This document shows, one piece after another, positions 24,728 to 33,008 of a DNA stretch of 33,008 nt (its first letter is position 1; each line of letters begins with the position of its first letter). The position numbers and the translations under genes were made by a program. Location: contig NZ_JAAEDL010000041.1 of assembly GCF_018129005.1 (NCBI RefSeq), positions 1 to 33,008 on the forward strand, read 5' to 3'. This DNA is from Neoroseomonas eburnea. GTDB taxonomy: Bacteria > Pseudomonadota > Alphaproteobacteria > Acetobacterales > Acetobacteraceae. A model generated the notes under the pieces. That model worked only from the letters and a program-made list of their open reading frames with translations, had not been told where the DNA came from and searched no databases.

Positions 24728-25593
24728 GGCGGCCTCGCCTGCCGCCGGGTGCGTCGTGCCGAAGCCACGCCCGGGCGCGGGCATGCCGCAGGCACGCCGC
24801 CGGCGAGGCGCGCTGGAGCCCACTCCGGGCCTTCGCTCTCATGCTCGCGTTGCTGCTCGGCTGGGCGCTGCCGGCCGCGGCGCAGGCACCGGCACCCGCA
24901 CCCGCCAGCACGCCGGCGCTGACCGCCGACATCTCGACCGACCGCGTCGAGATCACCACAGGGTTCACCGGCGCCTCCGTCCTCGTCTTCGGCGCCACCG
25001 AGAACCTGATCGGTCCGGAAAGCGGCGAGGACGTGGTGGTGCTCGCCTGGGGCCCGCCGCTGCCCACCGTCGTTCGCCGCAAGGTCAACGTGCTGGGCTT
25101 CTGGGTGAACGGGCCCTCCGCCACCTTCCCCGAGGTGCCGGGCTTCTACGCCATCGCTGCCACGCGCCCGGTCTGGGAGGTGCTGCCGGAGGAGACGCGG
25201 CGCACCACGCGACTCGGCCTCGATGCCCTGCCGCTGCGCGCAGTGGGCGGCCAGGCGCCGGCCTTCCGCGCCGCGCTGCTCGAACTCAAGCAGCAGGACG
25301 GGCGCTGGCAGGAATACGCCGCGCCGGTCAACGTCGCCGGCGGGCGGCTGTTCTCCGCCCGCGTCTCCTTCCCCGACACGGTGCAGACCGGCGACTACCG
25401 GATCGAGGTGCTGCTGGTGCGGGACCGCCGCATCGTCGCGCGCCAGGCGCTGTTCCTGCGCGTGGAGCGGGTCGGCACCGCCGCCTCCATCGCCCACGTC
25501 GCGCGGACCCTGCCGCTGGTCTACGGTATCTCCTGCATCCTGCTGGCCGCCCTGGCGGGCTGGTTCGGCAGTGTGATCTTCCGCCGAAGCTGA
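24724..25593 (+). CDS. Alph_Pro_TM / TIGR02186 family membrane-anchored protein
   Basis: The 289-residue protein belongs to an alphaproteobacterial family of unknown function. From residue 40 it has a signal-like segment (MLALLLGWALPAAAQA), then the conserved extracytoplasmic domain (ISTDRVEITTGFTGASVLVFGAT, later RRKVNVLGFWVNGPS), and a C-terminal transmembrane helix (ISCILLAALAGWFGSVIF). Two starts compete. ATG 24724 overlaps the TSUP stop as ATGA, which favours coupling but gives a 39-residue Arg/Ala-rich extension; ATG 24841 gives a clean signal peptide but has no ribosome binding site. I keep 24724. The extension is encoded by a repeat similar to that in mutL. Function is presumably tied to the TSUP transporter. 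Confidence 0.82.
   Translation: MRRPRLPPGASCRSHARARACRRHAAGEARWSPLRAFALMLALLLGWALPAAAQAPAPAPASTPALTADISTDRVEITTGFTGASVLVFGATENLIGPESGEDVVVLAWGPPLPTVVRRKVNVLGFWVNGPSATFPEVPGFYAIAATRPVWEVLPEETRRTTRLGLDALPLRAVGGQAPAFRAALLELKQQDGRWQEYAAPVNVAGGRLFSARVSFPDTVQTGDYRIEVLLVRDRRIVARQALFLRVERVGTAASIAHVARTLPLVYGISCILLAALAGWFGSVIFRRS
24756..24816 (+). repeat. Degenerate repeat related to the mutL repeat
   Basis: Two imperfect units begin with TGCCGAAGCCACGCCCGGGC (24757) and ATGCCGCAGGCACGCCGCCG (24783). They share the TGCCGAAG..CGCC.GGCGCG pattern with the 27-bp units in mutL. The repeat lies between the ATGA start overlap and the signal peptide of the Alph_Pro_TM gene and keeps the frame open. Confidence 0.5.
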
Positions 25594-25603
25594 GGGGGGC
25601 ACG

Positions 25604-26110
25604 ATGCCCGGAAGCGAGGAAGCCGCCGCCGCCACCACCGCCGCGAAGCGCGATCGCATCTTCCTGGTGGTGGTGGATGACAGCCCCGAGCGTGCCGTTG
25701 CGCTGCGCTACGCCTGCCTGCGCGCGCGCAAGGGCGGCGGCCGCGTCGCCCTGCTGCGGGTGGTCGAGCCGGTCGGCCTCGTGGAATGGGCCGGCGTCGG
25801 CGTCATGATGCAGGAGGAAAGGCGGGAGGAAGCGGAGAAGATGCTCTCCGGCCTCGCCGCCGAGGTGAACGAGATCACCGGCGGCTTTCCCATCCTCATC
25901 ATCCGCGAAGGCACGCCGCGCGACGAGTTGCTGAAACTGCTCGAGGAGGATCCGCGCATCTCGATCCTGGTGCTGGCGATGGCGCCCGGCAGCGGCGGGC
26001 CTGGGCCGCTGATCTCCGCGCTGACCGGGCGCTACGCGAGCCGGCTGACGGTACCTATGACGCTGGTGCCGGGGACGCTGGACGAGCGGGAGCTGGATCG
26101 GATCACGTGA
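25604..26110 (+). CDS. Universal stress protein (UspA family)
   Basis: The 168-residue protein has a single Usp domain: the N-terminal strand RIFLVVVDDSPERAVALRYAC, a VALLRVVEP strand, and a C-terminal ILVLAMAPGSGG...PLISAL region in place of the GxxGx9G(S/T) ATP-binding loop, which is only partly conserved. It is cytoplasmic and its role here is unknown. It begins 10 bp after the Alph_Pro_TM stop, with GAGG just upstream, so it probably forms the third gene of the TSUP operon. The first hairpin of repeat A2 starts 4 bp after its stop and likely marks the transcript end. Confidence 0.85.
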   Translation: MPGSEEAAAATTAAKRDRIFLVVVDDSPERAVALRYACLRARKGGGRVALLRVVEPVGLVEWAGVGVMMQEERREEAEKMLSGLAAEVNEITGGFPILIIREGTPRDELLKLLEEDPRISILVLAMAPGSGGPGPLISALTGRYASRLTVPMTLVPGTLDERELDRIT

Positions 26111-26114
26111 AGGG

Positions 26115-26247
26115 CGGGGGGAGAAGGGAACTTCTCCCCCCGCACCCCCCTCAACCTTCTTCGGCATTTGGGGACTGACCGCCGAAGTCGGTTCCCAGGT
26201 GCCAAAGAAGGGAGGGGGTTCGGGGGAGGTTCACCCTCCCCCGACCT

Positions 26248-26250
<3 letters not shown>
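26115..26250. repeat. Family A three-hairpin repeat, copy 2 (between convergent genes)
   Basis: H1 pairs CGGGGGGAGAAG (26115-26126) with CTTCTCCCCCCG (26131-26142), loop GGAA. H2 pairs 26159-26179 with 26187-26207, loop CGCCGAA, with several G-U substitutions relative to copy 1 that keep pairing. H3 pairs CGGGGGAGG (26221-26229) with CCTCCCCCG (26235-26243). The last three bases (TCA, 26248-26250) are the stop codon of the minus-strand gene. H1 sits right after the usp stop and H3 right after the TIGR02302 stop, giving a structure usable in both directions. Confidence 0.9.
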
Positions 26251-28838
<2,588 letters not shown>

Positions 28839-28842
<4 letters not shown>

Positions 28843-29024
28843 CCGGCGCCTCCGGCGCGACGGGTCCGATTCAGACCTCCGGTGCGCGGTGCCTGCGGCA
28901 CCTCACACCTCCGGTCATCGGCGGCATGCCTCGCGCCTCCGGCGCGACGGGTCCGATTCAGACCTCCGGTGCGCGGTGCCTCTGGCACCTCACACCTCCG
29001 GTCATCGGACCCGCGCCCCTTCAT
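28839..29024 (-). CDS. Small 61-codon ORF made of a duplicated repeat, coupled to both neighbours
   Basis: Its ATG (29024-29022) overlaps the lysA stop as ATGA, and its TGA (28841-28839) overlaps the ATG of the TIGR02302 gene as ATGA. Inside are two 25-residue repeats starting DDRRCEVP, continuing with APRTGGLNRTRR, spaced 29 residues apart and differing at one residue (Glu/Gln). The peptide is basic, with two cysteines, and resembles no family I know. It may be a real small protein, or a translated spacer created when a repeat entered an overlapping gene junction. The frame geometry is seen; translation is inferred. Confidence 0.4.
28846..29008. repeat. Family D 76-bp tandem repeat (two units, 87-bp period)
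   Basis: Units at 28846-28921 and 28933-29008 are identical at 74 of 76 positions, separated by 11 bp. Each contains a small hairpin GGTGCC/GGCACC; the only two differences fall in its loop region (TGC versus TCT), leaving the stem intact. Each also has a direct repeat ACCTCCGGT. The 87-bp period is a multiple of three. The outer edge of the first unit provides GGAGG upstream of the TIGR02302 gene on the minus strand. Confidence 0.93.
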
Positions 29025-30361
29025 GTCGTCAGCCACTCCGGCAGGCGCTGGCCGTGCAGCAGCTCCTCGTAGGACTGGCGTTCGCGCACCACGGCGAAGC
29101 GGGCGCCGTCCACCAGCACCTCGGCAGCCAAGGGCCGCGCATTGTAGGTGGAGGACATCACCGCCCCGTATGCACCGGCATCGAGGAAGGCGACCGTATC
29201 CCCGGTCACCAGTTCCGGCAGCAGCCGCCCGCGGGCGAAGGTATCGCCGGTCTCGCAGATCGGGCCGACCACCTCGGCCGGGGAAAGGGGGGAAGCCGCG
29301 CGTGCGGCGGAAAGCGGCACGATCCCGTGCCAGGCCTCGTACATCGCCGGCCGCAGCAGGTCGTTCATCGCCGCGTCCACCACCACGAAGCGGTGCGCCG
29401 CGCCGCGCTTCTGGAGCACCACCGAGGCCAGCAGCACGCCCGCCGGACCTGCGATCCAGCGGCCCGGTTCCAGCATCACCGGCAGGCCGAGGTCGCCCAG
29501 CGTGGCGCGGATGGCGCCGGCCAGCGCCTCAGGCGTCGGTGCCGGCTCGTCGCGATACGGAATGCCGAGCCCGCCGCCGCAATCCACGCGCTCGACCGGC
29601 AGCCCCTGCACGCGCAGGTCGCGCACGAGTTCCGCCAGCCGGGCATAGGCCGCGCGATAGGCCGCCATGCCGGCGGTGATCTGGCTGCCGATATGCGTCG
29701 CGACGCCGACCGGCGCGATGCCGGGCAGGGACGCCATGCGGGCGTAGATGTCCGCCGCGTCGGAGATGGCGACGCCGAACTTGTTCTCGCTCTTGCCCGT
29801 GGTGATCTTGGCGTGGGTCTTGGCGTCCACGTCCGGGTTCACGCGCAGCGCGACGCGCGCGGTGCGGCCCATGCCGGCGGCGATGGCGGAGATCATCTCG
29901 ATCTCCTCCGCGCTTTCCGCATTGATCTGGAAGATGTCCTCGGCCAGCGCGTGGCGGATCTCGTCTTCCGTCTTGCCGACGCCCGAGAAGACGATGGCCG
30001 AGGCCGGGATGCCGGCGGCCCGTGCGATGCGCAATTCACCCTCGCTGACGACGTCGGCGCCGAGGCCCTCGGCGGCAAGCACCTTCAGTACCGAGAGGTT
30101 GTCGTTGCACTTCATGGCGAAGTGCACTGTGGCGGTCAGCCCGGCGGCCGAGAGCGCGCCCTTCAGCGCGCGCGCGCGGCGGCGCAGCGCGCCGGCGGAA
30201 TAGACCCAGGCGGGGGTACCGACCTCGCGCGCGATGTGCGCGAGGGGAACCTCCTCCATGACCAGGCCATCCATGGCATGGAGCGAGAGGTGCGGACGCA
30301 GGGCCAGCAGCTCCGCGAAGGAGGGGTCGGCGGCGTCGGCGAGGGCGAGGGGGGCAGCCAT
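29021..30361 (-). CDS. lysA: Diaminopimelate decarboxylase
   Basis: The 446-residue PLP enzyme performs the last step of lysine synthesis, meso-diaminopimelate to L-lysine. The PLP lysine is Lys84 in HFAMKCNDN. Other landmarks are HIGSQI, CGGGLGIPY, EPGRWIAGPAG and the active-site GPICETGDTFA with its Cys. The ATG at 30361 gives the normal N terminus; an upstream frame reaches 30460 without conservation. The AAGG before the ATG is too close for a normal ribosome binding site, so initiation may be leaderless or weak. It is followed by the small repeat ORF and the TIGR02302 gene, a conserved lysA-TIGR02302 order in alphaproteobacteria. Confidence 0.95.
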   Translation of the reverse strand: MAAPLALADAADPSFAELLALRPHLSLHAMDGLVMEEVPLAHIAREVGTPAWVYSAGALRRRARALKGALSAAGLTATVHFAMKCNDNLSVLKVLAAEGLGADVVSEGELRIARAAGIPASAIVFSGVGKTEDEIRHALAEDIFQINAESAEEIEMISAIAAGMGRTARVALRVNPDVDAKTHAKITTGKSENKFGVAISDAADIYARMASLPGIAPVGVATHIGSQITAGMAAYRAAYARLAELVRDLRVQGLPVERVDCGGGLGIPYRDEPAPTPEALAGAIRATLGDLGLPVMLEPGRWIAGPAGVLLASVVLQKRGAAHRFVVVDAAMNDLLRPAMYEAWHGIVPLSAARAASPLSPAEVVGPICETGDTFARGRLLPELVTGDTVAFLDAGAYGAVMSSTYNARPLAAEVLVDGARFAVVRERQSYEELLHGQRLPEWLTT

Positions 30362-30484
30362 CCTTGTATTGTCGGGATGGGGGGACGGCTTCGCAAGACG
30401 CCTTCTGCGGGCCAGCCGTTCGGCCGACTCGGTACCGGGGTCATCGTCTCGCGCGCCCACCCGCCGCGACGGCGCGCCACGGCC

Positions 30485-31084
30485 TCAGCGCGCGGTGCCG
30501 GGGCGTCCGCCCGGCGCGACAGCCTGGGGGACGGCCGGGGTCTGCCTCGTCTGGTACCCTTCCGGCCGGCGGAACTGCGCCGCATCCTGGGGGCCATAGG
30601 CGACGCGGGTGGCCTCCATCCGGGTTTCCACCCCACCCATGATGGCGCGCGACCGCAGCAGCGCGCCGTCGGCGGTGAAGCAGACCTCGCCCGTCTGGAC
30701 AGGCATCTCATAGCGCCAATTGGTGCAATCCGTTCCGGCCACTCTCACCGTCGCACCACGGGTGAAGCGCGCGGCTTCGAGGTGGCGCGCGAAGCCGCCG
30801 GCCCGTTCCAGCGGTATGTCCATGACCTCGCGGGCCGGCTCCATCACCATGAAGGCGCGGTTGTTCGCATGATCGGCCACCACGTAGCCCGCCGCACCCG
30901 GCAGGTTCATGCGCCCGAGGCGCGCCGAGGCCGACCAGATCGTCGTCATCTCGACGCTGATGCCCCCGGTCTCGACGCGGTAGGTCACCATCACGTCGCG
31001 CGTCGGCTCCAGCGACGGGCGATCCTGCGCCTCGACCGCAACGGGCAGCGCGACGATCAAGGCAGCAGCGAGGGTGTGGCGCAC
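30485..31084 (-). CDS. Secreted hypothetical protein (DUF4412-like)
   Basis: The 199-residue product starts with GTG at 31084. This start is chosen because AAAGGAG (plus-strand 31091-31097) lies 7 nt upstream and a signal peptide begins at once (VRHTLAAALIVALPVAVEAQ). The mature domain has the pattern DVMVTYRVE, IWSASARLGRMNLPGAAGYVVADHANN, RAFMVMEP, then a Cys-containing CTNWRYEMPVQTGEVCFT with a likely disulphide. It resembles periplasmic DUF4412-type proteins that may bind lipids or metabolites, but I am not certain. The C terminus is Pro/Gln-rich. It sits between ftsK and lysA, 123 bp upstream of lysA on the same strand. Confidence 0.75.
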   Translation of the reverse strand: MRHTLAAALIVALPVAVEAQDRPSLEPTRDVMVTYRVETGGISVEMTTIWSASARLGRMNLPGAAGYVVADHANNRAFMVMEPAREVMDIPLERAGGFARHLEAARFTRGATVRVAGTDCTNWRYEMPVQTGEVCFTADGALLRSRAIMGGVETRMEATRVAYGPQDAAQFRRPEGYQTRQTPAVPQAVAPGGRPGTAR

Positions 31085-31090
31085 GTCGGT

Positions 31091-31097
31091 CTCCTTT
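31091..31097 (-). promoter_or_regulatory. Shine-Dalgarno deciding the GTG start of the secreted protein
   Basis: AAAGGAG on the minus strand lies 6-7 nt before GTG 31084. It is the strongest ribosome binding site in this half of the window and rules out the longer in-frame start at 31186. Confidence 0.8.
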
Positions 31098-31151
31098 GGA
31101 GGGGAGCCTGCGCGCGGGACTCCGGCCTGAACATGAAGCGGTTCAGGAAGG

Positions 31152-31281
31152 CCGGGGGGAAGGGAACACCCCCCCGGACTCCCCAACCTTCTCTGGCACC
31201 TGGAGACTGACCTCCGAAGTCAGTTCCCAGGAAACAGAAAAGGGAGGGGGATCGGGGGAGGTTCTCCTCCCCCGACCTTCA
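31152..31281. repeat. Family A three-hairpin repeat, copy 3 (diverged)
   Basis: H1 is rebuilt as CCGGGGGG (31152-31159) with CCCCCCGG (31170-31177). H2 keeps only its loop-proximal stem, CCTGGAGACTGAC (31199-31211) with GTCAGTTCCCAGG (31219-31231), and its distal arm has decayed. H3 is intact, CGGGGGAGG (31253-31261) with CCTCCCCCG (31266-31274), loop TTCT instead of TTCAC. The final TCA (31279-31281) is the ftsK stop on the minus strand. Same orientation as the other copies. Confidence 0.85.
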
Positions 31282-33008
31282 ATCCCTCGGCCCCGGCGCG
31301 AGCACCTCGCGCTTGCCGACATGGTTCGCCGGCCCCACCACGCCTTCCTTCTCCATCTGTTCGATCAGCTTGGCGGCGCGGTTGTAGCCGATGTTCAGGT
31401 GCCGCTGGACGAAGGAGGTGCTGGCCTTGCCTTCGCGCGTCACCAGCGCCACCGCCTGGTCGTAGAGCGAGGCCTCGGCATCCGTGTTGCCGCCTAGCAT
31501 GCCCGGCAGCGCGCCGGCGCCGTCCTCGTCCTCCTGCTCGGTCACTTCCTCGACGTAGTGCGGCTCGCCCTGCTCGCGCAGGAACTCGACCACGCGTTCC
31601 ACCTCGGTGTCGCTCACGAAGGGGCCGTGCACGCGCGTCACGCGCTGCCCGCCGGGCATGTGCAGCATGTCGCCCTGGCCGAGGAGCTGTTCCGCCCCCT
31701 GCTCGCCGAGGATGGTGCGGCTGTCGATCTTCGACGTCACCTGGAAGGAGATGCGCGTCGGGAAGTTCGCCTTGATGGTGCCGGTGATGACGTCCACCGA
31801 GGGTCGCTGCGTGGCCATGATCACATGGATGCCGGCGGCGCGCGCCATCTGCGCCAGGCGCTGCACGGCCGCCTCGATCTCCTTGCCGGCGACGATCATC
31901 AGGTCGGCCATCTCGTCGATGACGACGACGATCATCGGCAGCGGTTCGAGCGCCAGCGGCTGTTCCTCGAAGACCGGCTTGCCGGTGTCGGGGTCGAAGC
32001 CGGTCTGCACCTTGCGCGTCAGCACCTCGCCGCGGGCGCGGGCGGCGGCGGCCTTCTCGTTGTAGCCGCCGATGTTGCGCACGCCGAGCTGGGACATGGC
32101 GCGGTAGCGGCGCTCCATCTCCCGCACCGTCCACTTCAGCGCGCCGATCGCCTTGGGCGGTTCGGTGACCACCGGTGCCAGCAGGTGCGGGATGCGGTCG
32201 TAGACGCTGAGTTCCAGCATCTTCGGGTCGATCATGATGAAGCGCACCTCGTCCGGCCCGAAGCGGTAGAGCAGCGACAGGATCATCGTGTTGATCCCGA
32301 CCGACTTGCCCGAGCCGGTGGTGCCCGCGATCAGCAGGTGCGGCATGCGCGCGAGGTCGGCGATGACCGGCATGCCGCCGATGTCCTTGCCGAGGGCGAG
32401 CGGCAGCCGCCCCTGGTTCCTGCCCCAGGACTCGTCGACGAACATCTCCGAGAGGTAGACCGTCTCGCGCTTGGCGTTCGGCATCTCGATGCCGATCACG
32501 TTGCGCCCGGGCACGGTGGCGATGCGCACGGCGATGACCGACATGGAGCGCGCGATGTCGTCCGCGAGGCCGATGACGCGGGAGGATTTCGTGCCCGGCG
32601 CGGGCTCCAGTTCGTAGAGCGTCACCACAGGGCCTGGCCGGATCTCGGCGATGCGGCCGCGCACGCCATAGTCCTCGAGCACGGATTCCAGCAGGCGCGC
32701 ATTGGCCTGCAGCGATTCCTCGGAGGGCCGGCCGGTGCGACGGGCCGGCGCTTCGGTCAGCAGGTCGAGCGGCGGCAGGCGCCAGGTTCCGGGGTCGAGG
32801 TCGAGCGCACGCTGCTCCGGCGCGCGCCGCGCGGTGTCGGGCGCGCGTTCCTGCACCTTGGCGCGCGGCGCGAGGCGCGGCTTCGGCGCGACCTCGGTGC
32901 CCGGACGCGCGTCGCCCTCCTGCCCCGGCAGCGGCGCGGGCGGGGCGGCAGGGCTCGGCGGCACCGCGGCAGCCGCTTCATCCGCCGCGCGCAGCATGGC
33001 GCCGAGCG
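31279..33008 (-). CDS. ftsK: DNA translocase FtsK, C-terminal part (5' end outside window)
   Basis: The frame is open to the window edge, so about 576 codons are present. The motor domain has Walker A ([12 protein letters not shown]), the [22 protein letters not shown] block and Walker B ([12 protein letters not shown]). The C-terminal gamma domain, which reads KOPS sequences, is complete ([44 protein letters not shown]). Upstream is a Pro/Ala/Arg-rich linker. FtsK pumps the chromosome termini through the division septum and activates XerCD recombination. The membrane-anchoring N terminus lies outside. The stop codon lies at the edge of repeat A3, whose H3 hairpin follows 4 bp later. Confidence 0.96.
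   Translation of the reverse strand, partial: LGAMLRAADEAAAAVPPSPAAPPAPLPGQEGDARPGTEVAPKPRLAPRAKVQERAPDTARRAPEQRALDLDPGTWRLPPLDLLTEAPARRTGRPSEESLQANARLLESVLEDYGVRGRIAEIRPGPVVTLYELEPAPGTKSSRVIGLADDIARSMSVIAVRIATVPGRNVIGIEMPNAKRETVYLSEMFVDESWGRNQGRLPLALGKDIGGMPVIADLARMPHLLIAGTTGSGKSVGINTMILSLLYRFGPDEVRFIMIDPKMLELSVYDRIPHLLAPVVTEPPKAIGALKWTVREMERRYRAMSQLGVRNIGGYNEKAAAARARGEVLTRKVQTGFDPDTGKPVFEEQPLALEPLPMIVVVIDEMADLMIVAGKEIEAAVQRLAQMARAAGIHVIMATQRPSVDVITGTIKANFPTRISFQVTSKIDSRTILGEQGAEQLLGQGDMLHMPGGQRVTRVHGPFVSDTEVERVVEFLREQGEPHYVEEVTEQEDEDGAGALPGMLGGNTDAEASLYDQAVALVTREGKASTSFVQRHLNIGYNRAAKLIEQMEKEGVVGPANHVGKREVLAPGPRD

Noticed and set aside
22001..24823. A 940-codon minus-strand frame spanning the 5'-nucleotidase gene and the TSUP gene
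   Set aside because: It crosses two real genes in the wrong frame or strand and has Arg/Gly-rich composition with no conserved motif.
28846..29008. CRISPR-like direct repeats
   Set aside because: Only two 76-bp units with an 11-bp spacer and no cas genes; lengths are wrong for CRISPR.

Overview
This 33 kb window is chromosomal DNA from a very GC-rich alphaproteobacterium, most likely of the Acetobacteraceae (Roseomonas-like). The reasons are the GcrA cell-cycle regulator at the left edge (a family essentially limited to Alphaproteobacteria), a Rhodobacter-type PmtA-like methyltransferase, the Alph_Pro_TM/TIGR02186 protein, a TIGR02302 (DUF4175-like) protein next to lysA, a MutL with an endonuclease motif, and strong G/C bias at third codon positions. 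The genus is an inference. Most of the window is core housekeeping.

Layout, left to right. 1-4.3 kb: the gcrA 3' end, a DMT-family transporter, a PmtA-like methyltransferase, then ynfA and an M20 peptidase on the minus strand. 4.4-12.5 kb, plus strand: a MaoC hydratase, a LOG-type phosphoribohydrolase, ribF, a YopT-like (C58) cysteine protease, a small secreted protein, ileS, lspA and a DUF3035 lipoprotein. The usual ribF-ileS-lspA core is interrupted by the protease and secreted-protein pair. 12.6-17.4 kb: an M16 peptidase pair (one catalytic, one degenerate) and pgi. 17.3-19.7 kb, minus strand: a tightly overlapping phospholipid operon (CDP-alcohol phosphatidyltransferase, CdsA, PlsC-type acyltransferase). 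19.8-21.8 kb: mutL. 22.1-23.7 kb, minus: a 5'-nucleotidase. 23.8-26.1 kb: a TSUP (TauE/SafE) exporter, Alph_Pro_TM protein and universal stress protein operon. 26.2-33 kb, minus strand: ftsK (truncated by the window edge), a secreted protein, lysA, a 61-codon repeat-derived ORF, and the TIGR02302 gene.

The unusual content lies between and inside these genes. Nearly every larger spacer holds dispersed, hairpin-rich repeats. Family A is a three-hairpin element of about 135 bp with three copies; two of them supply the stop codon of the adjacent minus-strand gene. Family B is a chain of short G/C-run hairpins; two direct copies flank the M16 pair. Family C is a 107-bp unit with two copies flanking the transporter and methyltransferase. 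A second class of repeats keeps reading frames open. A 27-bp tandem repeat sits in frame inside mutL, a related repeat lies at the start of the Alph_Pro_TM gene, and a 76-bp repeat (two units, 87-bp period) fills a 61-codon ORF joined by ATGA overlaps to both lysA and the TIGR02302 gene. This translation-compatible repeat behaviour is the most novel-looking signal here. No tRNA, rRNA, CRISPR array, transposase or phage gene was seen.
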